From positions 1 through 64,000 of the forward strand of contig CAUYLG010022197.1 of assembly GCA_963573385.1 (NCBI GenBank): a stretch of 64,000 nucleotides of DNA, read 5' to 3'. Below, in pieces: positions 1 through 10,259 of this stretch (positions are counted from its first letter, which is position 1; each line of letters starts with the position of its first letter). The position numbers and the translations under genes were made by a program. This stretch comes from Cacajao melanocephalus. Taxonomy: Eukaryota > Chordata > Mammalia > Primates > Pitheciidae. The notes beneath the pieces are model-generated. The model had not been told where the DNA came from and did not search any database. It saw nothing but the letters and a program-made list of their open reading frames with translations.

Positions 1-195
1 GCCCTTTGCCATATGGGTAGCTTGCAAAACAATTTTCCCATTCTGTTGGTTGCTGGTTCACCCTAATGATTGTTTCTTTTGCTGTGCAGAAGCTCTTAAA
101 TTTAATTAGATCCCATTTGTCTATTTTGGCTTTTGTTGCCAGTGCTGTTGGTGTTTTAGTCATGAAGTCCTTGCCTATGTCTATGTCCTGAATGG
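1..195 (-). mobile_element. L1 ORF2 fragment, inverted part of a LINE-1 copy
   Basis: Reads as L1 ORF2 in antisense (the reverse strand encodes part of the region between the reverse transcriptase and C-terminal domains). It is cut by the left edge of the window. At about position 195 it meets a sense L1 3' end, so the two parts look like one copy with a 5' inversion. Confidence 0.75.
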
Positions 196-838
196 TAAAT
201 TAGTTCAACCATTGTGGAAGATAGTGTGGCCATTTCTCAAGGATCTAGAAATAGAAATATCATTTGACCCAGCAATCCCATTACTGGGTATATACCCAAA
301 GGATTATAAATCATTCTATTATAAAGACACATGCACATGTATATTCATTGTGGCACTGTTTACAATAGCAAAGACTTGGAACCAACCTAAATGCCCATCA
401 AGGAGAGACTGGATAAAGAAAATGTGGCACATATACACCATGGAATACTACACAGCCATAAAAAAGGATGAGTTCATGTCCTTTGCAGGGACATGGATGA
501 AACTGGAAACCATCATTCTCAACTAACTGACACAAGAACAGAAAACCAAACACCGCATGTTCTCACTCATAAGTGGGTGTTGAACAATGAAAACACAAGG
601 ACACAGGGAGGGGAGCATCACACACTAGGGTCTCTCAGGGGGTGGGTGGCTAGGGGAGGGATAGCAGCAGATGGGGAGATTAGGGAGGGATAACATTAGG
701 AGAAATACCTAATGTAGGTGGCGGGGGCATGGATGCAGCAAACCACCATGGCGTGTGTATACCTATATAACAATCTTGCAAGATCTGCACATGTAACCCA
801 GAACTTAAAGTAGAATAAAAAAAAGAAAAAGAAAAAGA
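196..838 (+). mobile_element. L1 3' end (ORF2 C-terminus, 3' UTR, A-rich tail)
   Basis: Positions 212-526 encode the L1 ORF2 C-terminal segment with the family's MWHIYTMEYYTAIKKDEF run. The 3' UTR follows, with its G-rich tract around 605-690, and the copy ends in an A-rich tail at about 815-838. It is a primate L1P-type copy, nearly the same as the sense segment at 19.6-20.2 kb, and has no coding capacity beyond this relic. Confidence 0.9.
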
Positions 839-1178
839 CTTTGTGAATGACTTAATACCTAACTTGAATTTATGCATCCCAATATTTGTGCAAATTATAC
901 ATAAAATTTTTTTTAATTTTATTTTTGGCATTTCATTATCAATAAACAAATGCATTCTGAAGGTAGATTAGAAAGTTTTTATACCTTAATATATGGAATT
1001 TATGTTAAGAAAGAAAAGTACGTAACAAAGTAAATATATATTAACCACTTGTGTGTGTATAAGGTGTGTATATGTCTCTACCATACTGCAGAATTAGAGG
1101 TTATAACAATTAGCTAATATTCTTTTTTTTGTTGTTTTTGTTTTGTTTTGTTTTTATTCTGAAATGAAGTGAAACATC
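839..1178. other. No gene or clear repeat; T-rich low complexity near the end
   Basis: AT-rich sequence. Positions 1121-1158 form a T-rich stretch of GTTT/GTTTT units. I see no coding potential. Confidence 0.5.
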
Positions 1179-1235
1179 TTTTTTTAAAATTTTTTATTGT
1201 ATTTTAGGTTTTGGGGTACATGTATATGTGCTATA
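1179..1235 (-). mobile_element. Short antisense L1 3' end remnant (possible)
   Basis: T-rich run followed by a segment resembling the reverse complement of an L1 3' UTR terminus (the GGGGTACATGT stretch). Too short for subfamily assignment. Confidence 0.45.
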
Positions 1236-1650
1236 AAGATAAATGATTGTTTAAAAACCCTCTTGAAAATTAGACACATTGATTGTTCTGTCTTATCTGT
1301 CCCAGGAGCTCCTAGGTGACTGAACCACAGTCCCTGTTATCCTGTGACCTGCTGGTACTGGGAGATCCCTAGGGAGGATGCTGGAACATCTGGAGGCTGG
1401 AAAATGCCGACATAAAGGGAGGCTCTACACAGCTTTGAATCCAGGCAATCCTGTTGGAAACAAAAGCAAGTGCTGGCACCTCCCAGAGAAGTTGATCGTA
1501 ATCCGGACATTATTCTTAATTTGAACGACCCTTTGCAGCACAAGAATATGCAAATGTTGGGCACATATTGATTTCCACTGGAAATTTATTGTGTGACTCT
1601 TATTACAAGCAGATACGTGACTTGGCAGACTCAGAAGGTAAAGGGTTCTT
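1236..1650. other. Unassigned sequence, moderately GC
   Basis: More GC-balanced than its neighbours and not recognised as any repeat. A plus-strand frame is open from about 1417 to 1571 but has no start codon context or recognisable motif, so no gene is called. Confidence 0.3.
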
Positions 1651-1768
1651 GGACAGAGATGAGATCTCACTGTGTTGCCTGGTGGGTCTTGAACTCCTAG
1701 GTTCAAGTGATTCTCCCATCTCGTCCTCCCTAAGTGCTGTGATTAAGCATGAACCACCACACCCAGCC
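1651..1768 (-). mobile_element. Antisense Alu fragment (single arm)
   Basis: Resembles the reverse complement of one Alu arm: GATCTCACTGTGTTGCCTGG near the start and CACCACACCCAGCCT at the end. About 118 bp, so either a free monomer (FLAM/FRAM type) or a truncated Alu. Confidence 0.75.
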
Positions 1769-1838
1769 TAACCACTGCATGTTAAAGATTCTGAGAATTT
1801 CTGTGGAAAAGAAATTTGACTTGAAACTTGCAGATCCC

Positions 1839-1847
1839 AAGATGGCC
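1839..1847. promoter_or_regulatory. YY1-type box at the L1 5' end
   Basis: AAGATGGCC lies a few bases from the L1 start, the usual place of the YY1 site that positions L1 initiation. Present by sequence; activity in this old copy is unknown. Confidence 0.6.
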
Positions 1848-2596
1848 AAATAAGAGGCAGCTCCAGAAAGCAGCTCCCAGCGAGAGAGACGCAAAAGCCG
1901 AGTGGTCTCCACAATTCCAAACAAGCTACCAGGTTCATTTTGCGGGTCTGGCTGGACAGTGAGTATAAACCAAATAGGGCAAGTTGAGGCAAGGCAGGAC
2001 ACTGCCCCACTCAGGAGATGCGTGCAACTGACTGGAGGACTCGGGGATCTCCCCCTCTGGGAATTTGGTTCAGATACAGCACTCCACCCAAGGCCTCTAC
2101 AACCCACAGAAGAGGAGATCTTCACCGGGCTGAAAACCTTCAGTGAGCTGCCTGAACAGGGCAGAACAGCAACTTCGGCCAGCACCAGGGCTGTCAGTAT
2201 AGATCCCGGTGGAAGCACTGGCTGACACGAAAGCCAGAAAGCTGGCTGGATGGAGCCACCCACCCCCTAGAAAGAAGGGGAACTGAAAACAGAGAAACAG
2301 CCCATAAGACAGGTCAGGTCCACCCCACATCCCCGCACAAAACCCAGCAGGCTTAAAAACTCTCACTCCAGAGTTTCGCACCCAGAACATCAGTTAGAGC
2401 GTGACCAGGAATGATCAAGCTCAGCAGGGGGAAGGGAAGCCGCCATTGCAGAAGCCGACTAATTTTCCTGAGTAAATAAAAGACACAGAAGCTCCACTGA
2501 ATCCGTGGCAGCCCAGCAGTGCCTCTGCAGGCAAACAAAGGAAAGGCTGCCTCCCCAAGCAGCTACCTGAGATCAAAACTATATAAATCCAACGAG
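1848..2596 (+). promoter_or_regulatory. L1 5' UTR (internal promoter region, fossil)
   Basis: About 750 bases between the YY1 box and the ORF1 start, richer in GC than the surroundings, matching the L1 5' UTR layout. In active L1 this region carries the sense promoter and an antisense promoter. Here it is diverged and probably inert. Confidence 0.7.
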
Positions 2597-3555
2597 ATGA
2601 GAGGAAACCAGCACAAGAAGAATGAAACCATGAAAAACCAGAATGCCACTCCCCCACCAGAAGATCACAACTCCTTACTAGCAAGGGAACAAAGCTGGAC
2701 AGAGAACAAATTTGACAAATTGAGAGAAGCAGGCTTCAGAAGGTGGGTAATAACAAACTTCTCTGAGCTAAAAGAACCTGTGCTAACCCAATGCAAAGAA
2801 ACTAAAAACCCTGAAGAAAGGTTAGAAGAAATGCTAACTAGAACAACCAGCTTAGAGAAGAATATAAATGACTTGATGGAGCTGAAAAACACAGCACAAG
2901 AACTTTGAGAAGCATACATGAGTTTCAATTGCCAAATAGATTAAGCAGAGAAAGGGTATCAGAGATTGAAGATCAACTCAATGAAATAAAAGAAGGCAAG
3001 AAAAGAGAACAAAGAGTGAAAAGAAATGAACAAAGCCTTCAAGAAATATGGGATTATGTGAAAAGACCTAATCTACACTTGATCGGTGTACCAGAAGATG
3101 ATGGGGAGAATGAATCCAAGCTGGAAAACATTCTTCAGGATATTATCCAGGAGAACTTCCCCAACCTAGCAAGGCAGGCCAACATTCAAATACAGGAAAT
3201 GCAGAGAACAACACAATGATACTCCTGTAGAATACCAACTCCAAGGTACATAATCATCAGATTCACCAGGGTTGAAATGAAGGAAAAAATAATAAGGGCA
3301 GCCAGAGAGAAAGGTTGGGTCACCCACAAAGGGAAGCACATCAGACTCACAGCAGATCTCTCAGCAGAAGCACTACAAGCCAGAAGACAGTGGGTGCCAA
3401 TATTCAACATCCTTAAAGAAAAGAACTTTCAACCCAGAATTTCATATCCAACCAAACTAAGCTTCATAAGTGATGGAGAAATAAAATCCTTTACAGACAA
3501 GCAATTGCTGAGAGATTTTGTCACTACCAGACCTGCCCTACAAGAGCTCCTGTAG
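2597..3555 (+). pseudogene. L1 ORF1 (ORF1p RNA-binding protein), broken
   Basis: In active L1 this encodes ORF1p, the trimeric coiled-coil RNA chaperone of the L1 ribonucleoprotein. The ATG at 2597 aligns with the family start. An acidic, Lys-rich coiled-coil part comes first, then an RRM-like part with NEQSLQEIWDYVKRPNLHLI (about 3025-3084), then a C-terminal domain with the run RPALQEL before the stop at 3553-3555. The reading frame is destroyed: TGA at 2906-2908, a frameshift between about 2930 and 2960, and TGA at 3217-3219. Both TGA codons sit where the family has Arg, as expected from CpG decay. It is not a host gene. Confidence 0.9.
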
Positions 3556-3679
3556 GAAGCAAAAACACAGAAGGAAAAACCAATACCAGCCACTGCAAAA
3601 AAGAACCAAATGGTAAAGACCAATAACACAATGAAGAAATTACACCAACCAAAGGGCAAAACAACCATCCAGTAATAAA

Positions 3680-4412
3680 ATGGCAGGATCAAATTAACAC
3701 ATAACAATATTAACATTAAATGTAAACAGACTAAACGCCCCAGTCAAAAGACACAGACTGGCAAATTGGATAGAAAATCAAGAACCATCGGTGTGCTATA
3801 TTCAGGAGACCCATCTTACATGCAAATACACACATAGACTCAAAATAAAGGGATGGAAGAACATTTACCAAGCAAATGGAGAGCAAAAAAAAGCAGGAGT
3901 AGCAATCCTAGTCTCTGATAAAATGGATTTTAAACCAACAAAGATCAAAAGACACAAAGAAGGGCATTACATAATGGTAAAAGAATAAATACAACAAGAG
4001 CTAAGTATTCTAAATATATATGCAACTAACACAGGAACACCCAGATACATAAAGCAAGTCCTTAACGACCTACAAAGAGACTTAGACTCCCACACAATAA
4101 CAGTGAGAGACTTTAACACTCCACTGTCAATGTTAGACAGATCAATGAGACAGAAAGTCAACAAGGAAATCCAAGATTTGAACGCAGATCTGGACCAAGC
4201 GAACTTAATAGACATTTACAGAACTCTCCACCCCAAATCCACAGAATATACATTCTTCTCGGCACTACATCGTACTTACTCTAAAGTCATCCACATAATT
4301 GGAAGTAAATCACTCCTCAGCAAATGCAAAAGAATGGAAATCATAATGAACAGTCTCTCAGACCACAGTGCAATCAAATTAGAACTCAGGATTAAGAAAC
4401 TAACACACAATA
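3680..4412 (+). pseudogene. L1 ORF2 endonuclease domain, broken and truncated
   Basis: ATG at 3680 starts the APE-like endonuclease domain of ORF2. A TAA at the sixth codon, another at about 3986, and later frame changes disable it. The catalytic-site surroundings remain readable: QETHL (about 3805) and a decayed GDFNTPL motif, read as RDFNTPL, at about 4109. Homology stops near 4412, close to the end of the endonuclease domain. Reverse transcriptase and C-terminal parts are absent. Confidence 0.85.
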
Positions 4413-5874
4413 TTATTTTGCCATCCCTATTCCTTAACACTGTGCTTGACTCCAAGGAAGTGCTCAAGAAAAGTTTGCTGACTGGCGCTTGCCTGAAATC
4501 CGAATCTAGTCTCTTGTGCTTTACCTAACACTAAACACAAAAGATAAAAAATCCTGAGTCCCCAAATTCTAAAAGCAGAATCAGGTCCCTTCTGAAGCAG
4601 AAGGGAATTGTGGGCAAAGGATAAATGTCAGGTGATGGCAGAGAATTCTGCATATACAATAAACTTAAGGAAGAAACTCTCCAAAAATTGATTTTTTAAA
4701 ATTTTATTGTAATTATGACTGATTAGTAAGGATCCGCTCATCATTACTGCAGATTTCAAAAAGTGTTGTGTATGGTAGGGAGAAATCAGCCATTGTGGAA
4801 TCTTAAATATGATTGTTTTGAATGAATGGTTTAATTCATTAAGCTTATACTTAATAAGTGTATATTATGTATCAGACATCATGGTGTGTATAGAAAGATA
4901 AGTGACACATGACTGTTTCATAGCCCAGGACAGAGACCAGTGCAAACTACCAATTACAGAAAAGGAATTAAAGAAAGGTAAGGATTTTGTTGGAAAAACC
5001 ATAGGAGCCACTTCCAGTGGAGAACAGCAATAATGTCTTTAAAAAGATGAAGAATCATTAGTATCTTTATGTACACAACTCCTTTTCAGTGGAGAATCTT
5101 GTCATGAGATAAATCTAATACCTTCAGTGCATGAGGACCTCCAAGCAGGGGAAGATTTGAACTGAAAGTATCCATGAAACATTTTAAGAATTTTTAAGTA
5201 TTGAGAACTTTCATTCTCTGCCATCTCCAAGACTACACACCTTTTTTATAAACTCCATCCCCCCAACTTGTGAGCCAGAACACGTGAGTGAAATAACAAA
5301 AAGAGGACAGAAAAGAAAATTAGGCCAAGTATGACTGAATATGACTGTTAGAGCTGTGGAAATTGAATGATGCTGAAGTCCGCACACATTATTCAGCATT
5401 TGTATTGTGAATGAAAGCTTTTCTAACTCTTCCTGCTCCTTCTTAACTTCCTTTATGGAGATATTTTTCTTTGTTAACCATCTGTTAATTAACAGAAATA
5501 GAACTCTTATATGTCATAGAGCCTGTGACAATCTTAATTGCTCAAGATTGTTCCTTCCTTCCCTTACTGTCTTCTCTTCTCCCCTTCTCTCTGCTCTGTC
5601 ACTTCTTTCATTACTCTTTGGGCAAAACATGGCACACAAAAATCATAAGGCACAAACCCTACTCACAGGATGCTCAGCCTATTGGAAAAGTCAGATACAT
5701 TTAAAACTACACACATACACATACAAACACATACATACACATATACATATTTTAAAAACAAAACAAGATAATGGATGGAGGAGAAGCAGTTGCACTGTTT
5801 GGGAGATAATTTCAAGGAAGGCTTCCCAGAGGAATAACACCTAAGAAATAAAGAATAATGTAGTTGTAGACAAC
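4413..5874. other. Unassigned AT-rich spacer with a short CA-rich patch
   Basis: I recognise no gene and no interspersed repeat. Positions 5707-5751 are an imperfect CA/TA-rich simple repeat. Open frames here (for example 5407-5844) are short and lack domain-like composition. Confidence 0.4.
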
Positions 5875-6362
5875 CTTCAAGATGACTTCCAGTGATCTTC
5901 ACCTTCTGGTGTTCACATCCTTGTACAGTCTCTTCCTATGGTGAACCAGGCCATCTAAGTGACCAAAAGAGTACTGCAGAAGTAATGGTATGTAATTTCC
6001 AAGGGTAGATTATAAAATGCATTACAGCTTCTGCCTTGGTCTCTGAGATCACTTGTGCTGAGAGAAGGCAGCCTACATGCTGTGAAAACTGTCAAGTAAC
6101 TCTGTGGATAGGCCCAGGTGGAGAGGCTGCCTGCCAACACCCAGCCCCAGTTTGCCAGCCATGGGTCATGTTATCATTTCGAAGATAGATCCTCCAGCCA
6201 GCTAAACCTTCAGATAGTTCCAGCTGGCATCTAACATCAACCCCAAGCCAGAAATGCCTAACTGAGCCACTTCCAAATTCTTGACCTATAGACAACCTGA
6301 ACAATAATAAATGATTATCATTTCTTTAAACTACTAAGTTTGGGGGTAATTTATTATTTAGG
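5875..6362 (+). mobile_element. MLT1-type LTR (ERVL-MaLR)
   Basis: Matches the MLT1 LTR pattern: a proximal part with GGTGTTCACATCCTTGTACA, a middle part with CAGCTTCTGCCTTGGTCTCT and TTGCCAGCCATG, and a 3' part with a polyadenylation-type AATAAATGATTATC followed by the CTACTAAGTTTGGGGGTAATT terminus. Solo and strongly diverged. Confidence 0.75.
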
Positions 6363-6369
6363 ATTTCCA

Positions 6370-9300
6370 TTTTTAAAGGCTAAATAATAATTCATTGTAT
6401 GTATATACCACATTTTCTTTATCCATTCATTTATAAATGGACATTTAAGCTACTTCCACCTCTTGTAACTTTTTTGAATAATGCTGCAATGAGCAAGAGT
6501 GTGTAAATACCTCTTCAAGATACTGTTTTCAATTCCTTTAAATATATATTCAAAAGTAAGACTGAAGGATCATATGGCAATTTTATTTTTAATTTTTTGA
6601 GAAACTTCCAGGCTGTTTTCCATAATGGCTGCACCACTTTGCATTCCCATGAAAAGTGCACAGGCATTCCAATTTCTCCACATCTTTGCCAACAATGCTG
6701 GGTTTTTTTCTGTTTTGTTTTGTTTTTTTCAGTTGTCATTCTAATGATTGTGAGGTGATATCTTATCATGATTTTGATTTGTATCTCCCTAATGAATAGT
6801 GATGTTGAACCTATTTTCATAAGCCTGTTAGCCATTTGTTTATCTTCTTTAGAGAAATGTCTATTCAGGTACTTTGCCCAGTTTTTAACTGGTTATTTGT
6901 TTTTTGTTGTTGAGTTGTAGATCTTTATATATTCTGGATATTAATCCCTTTTCAAATAATGTGATTTGCAAATATTTTCTTCCATTACATAGTTTGCCTT
7001 TTCCCTCTGTTGTTTCCTTTGATGTGCAAAAGTTTTTAAGTTTGATGTAGTACCATTTGTCTGCTTTTGCTTTTGTTGCTTTTACTTTTGGTGTCATATC
7101 CAGTAAATCACTGCCAAATCAAATATCATGAAGCTTTCCCCTATATCTTCTTCTGGCACAGTTTCACATCTTATGTCAAATCTTTACTCTCATTTCCCAT
7201 GTCATTTGTTGAAGAGACTGTCCTTTCTGCATTATATAGCCTTGGCACCCTTATTGAAGATCATTTGACCGTACACCAGAGGGTCTATTTCTGGGCTTTC
7301 TGTTCTGTTCCATGAGTCTATATGTCTGTCTTTATGCCAGTTCTACACTGTTTTAATTACTTCAGCCTTATAACTTGTTTTGAGATCAGGAGTGTGAGGC
7401 CTCAAGCTTTTTCTTTCTCAAAATTGCTTTGGCTTTTCAGGGTATTTGTGATTCCATATGAATTTTAGAATATTTTTATTTCTTTGAAAATTGTCATTGT
7501 GATTTTGATAGAGATTGCATTGAATCTGTAGAATACTTTGGGTAGTATGGACGTTTTTAACAATATTGTCTTGTAATCCATGAACACAGAATGTCTTTAC
7601 ATTTGTTTCTTTTATTATTTCTTTCAGCAATGTTTTATAGTTTTTAGTGTAAAATATTTTACTTCCTTGGTTAAATTTATTCCTAAGTGTTTTATTCTTT
7701 TAATGGTATTATAAGTGGGATTATTTTCTTAATTTTTTTTTTGCCTCGTTCCATGTATAGAAATGCAATTGATTTTGTGTGTTGATTCTGTATCATGCAA
7801 CTTTCTTGAATTCATTGATTAATTCTAACAGGTTTTTCTTGTGTGGAATCTTTAGTATTTTCTATATACAAGATTACACCATTTGTAAATAGAGAGAATT
7901 TCACTTCTTCCTTTTCAACTATGATAGATTTTATTTACTTTTCTTGGTTAATTGCTCTGGCTAAGACTTCCAGTACTATATTGAATAAAAGTGGTGAGAG
8001 TGAGCATCTTTGCCTTATTCCTGATTGTAGAGAAAAAGATTACTAGAGGAAAAGATGTTAGTTCTTCACCACTATTATGTTAGCTATGAGAAGTTTATAT
8101 ATGGCACTTACTATGTTGAGGTAATTTTCTTCTGTTCCTAGTTTGTCCAGTATTTTTATCACAAAAGAGTGTTGAGTTTCCTCAAATGCTTTTTCTGCAT
8201 CAATTGAAATGATCATATAAGTTTTGTCTTCCATTCAGTATATTGCACTGACTGACTTTCATTTGTTGAACCATACCTGCAGGTCAGGAATAAATCCCAC
8301 TTAGTTATAGTGTAGAATCCTTTTAAAGCATTTGCTAGTATTTTGTTGAGCAAATTTGTCCCAATATTCCTCAGGGTTATTGATACGTAGTTTCCTTTTC
8401 TTGTAGCATCTATGTCTAATTTTGGTATCAGAGTAACCAAAAAATGAGTTTGGAAGCAAACTCATTCAAAAAATGAGTTTGGAAGCATTCCCTCCTCTTC
8501 AGTTTTTTGAAAGAATTTCAGGACTGGTGTTAATTTTTCTTTAAATATTTTCTAGAATTCTCCAGTAAAGTGTCCTGGGCATTTCTTTGTTGGGAGATTT
8601 TTAATTACTGATTCAATATCCCTACTAGTTATAGGTCTGTTTGGGATTTTTACTTTTTTATAATTCTCTTTTGGTAGTTTGTATGGTTCCGTAAATATAT
8701 CCATTTCTTCTAAGTCATCCAATTTTTTGGTGTATAATTATTCATAGTATTATATCAGGATCTTTTTTTTTTCAATTTTGGTGGCATTAGTTGTGATATC
8801 TCCTCTTTCATTTCTGATATTTGTTATTTGATCTTTTGTCTAGCTAAGGGTTTGTCAATTTTGTTGCTCTTTTCAAAAAACAGCACTTAGTTTCATTGAT
8901 TTTTATCTCTTGTTTTTATATTATCTATTTTATTTATTTCTACTCTGATATTTATTAGTTCATTTCTTCTGCTAACTTTGGGTTTATTTTGTTCTTTTTC
9001 TATTTCTCTGAGGAATAAAGTTAAGTTGTTGATTTAAGATCTTTCTCTTTTTTAACATAAGTTTTTATTACTATAGGCTTCCAAAGCTCTTAGTACTGCA
9101 TTTGCTGCATCCTATAAGTTTGGGTATGCTGTGTTTTACTTTTTATTTTTATCAAGATATTTTCGAATTCCCTTGTTATGTCTTCTTTGACCCATTGATT
9201 CTTCAACAGTGTTCTTAATTTTCCTGTACTTGTAAATTTCATGGTTTACTTCTGCTCTTCATTTTTAGCATTATTTCACTATAGTTGGAAAAGGTATTTG

Positions 9301-10243
9301 GCTTTACTTCCATCTTCTTAAATTTGTTAGGACTGATTTTGTGATCTAACATGTAATCTATTTTGGAGAATGTTCTGTGTGTATTAGGGAAGAATGTATG
9401 TTGTGTTGCTATTGGTTGCAGTGTTACATATGTGTCTGTTGTGTTGTCCAGATCTTCTGTCTCCTTATTAAGCATCTGTCTGGTTGTTCTATCCACTACT
9501 GAAAATAGAGTATCCTAATATTAATGTGTTACCATTTATTTCTCCCTTCAATTCTGTCATTATTTGCTCATATGTTTGGGTACTCTGATGTTAGATATGT
9601 ATGTATTTATCATTGTTATATCTTCTTGGTGAATTGATTTTTATATCGTTATATAATGTTTTCTTTGTCTCATGCAGCACTTTTAAACTTAAAGTCTATT
9701 TTTTTCTGATATAAGTATGATCACCTTGTTCTCTTAATTACCATTGTCATGGAATATCATTTTTCATCCTTTTGCCAATGTTTACCATGAGTCTCTTGTA
9801 TACAGTTCATAGTTGCATATTGTTTCTGTTTTTATCCATTCAGTCTGGGGTATTTAATTTATTTATATTTAAAGTAATTATTGATAGGAAAAGATTTAAA
9901 GCTGCCATTTTAAACTGCTTTTTGTATAACTTGTTATTTTGTCATTCTTTACCCTCTTACTGCCTTCCTTTGTTTTGCTGATTTTTTGCAGTGACATCCT
10001 TGATTCCTTTCTCATTTTCTATGTATATCTTCTATAGCTATTTACTCTGTGGTTACCATGGAGATTATATAAAATATTTTATAGTTATAATAATCTATTT
10101 AAAACTGGTAACAACTTCAATCAGATACAAAACTCTAGTCATTTATTTCCCCCATAATTTTTAAAAATATTTTGTATCCATTAACATAATTTTACAGTTA
10201 TGGGTATTTGTTATGCTTTTATCTCTTAAATTCTATACCAAAA
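6370..10243 (-). mobile_element. Old antisense L1 (L1M), 3' half: ORF2 and 3' side
   Basis: The minus strand reads as decayed ORF2: the endonuclease segment at 9496-9239 (NKFKKMEV and similar), a reverse-transcriptase segment at 8440-8213 (TLIPKLD, NKILANAL) and C-terminal segments at 6835-6515. Many stops and frameshifts, and no functional ORF. The same element continues at 12372-14034 beyond a nested younger L1. Mammalian-wide L1M class. Confidence 0.85.
8438..8487. repeat. 21-bp direct repeat with an overlapping hairpin
   Basis: A 21-base unit at 8438-8458 recurs exactly at 8467-8487 (period 29). Between and overlapping them, AATGAGTTT (8443-8451) and AAACTCATT (8458-8466) form a perfect 9-bp inverted repeat around a 6-base loop. 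Confidence 0.9.
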
Positions 10244-10259
10244 TCAAAAGTGATTTATG
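10244..10259. repeat. Target-site duplication, left copy of the nested L1
   Basis: TCAAAAGTGATTTATG, repeated exactly at 12356-12371. It marks the left edge of an L1 insertion into the older antisense L1. Confidence 0.93.

Larger units (their letters stand above)
1835..4412 (+). mobile_element. 3'-truncated L1 retaining 5' UTR, ORF1 and ORF2 endonuclease domain
   Basis: Begins at the L1 5' end (CCAAGATGGCC box) and runs through the 5' UTR, a decayed ORF1, the inter-ORF spacer and the first ~244 codons of ORF2. It stops at about 4412 with no poly-A, no 3' UTR and no recognised target-site duplication. L1 copies normally lose their 5' end, so this arrangement suggests a later deletion or rearrangement. 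Old primate L1 (L1PA/L1PB-like); subfamily not certain. Confidence 0.9.

Noticed and set aside
1417..1571. Plus-strand open frame of about 50 codons with protein-like composition
   Set aside because: No start codon context, no recognised domain and no splice sites that I could defend. An in-frame stop lies just upstream.
2519..3555. Long plus-strand open frames that could be taken for a host gene
   Set aside because: They are the decayed ORF1 of an L1, with stops and a frameshift.
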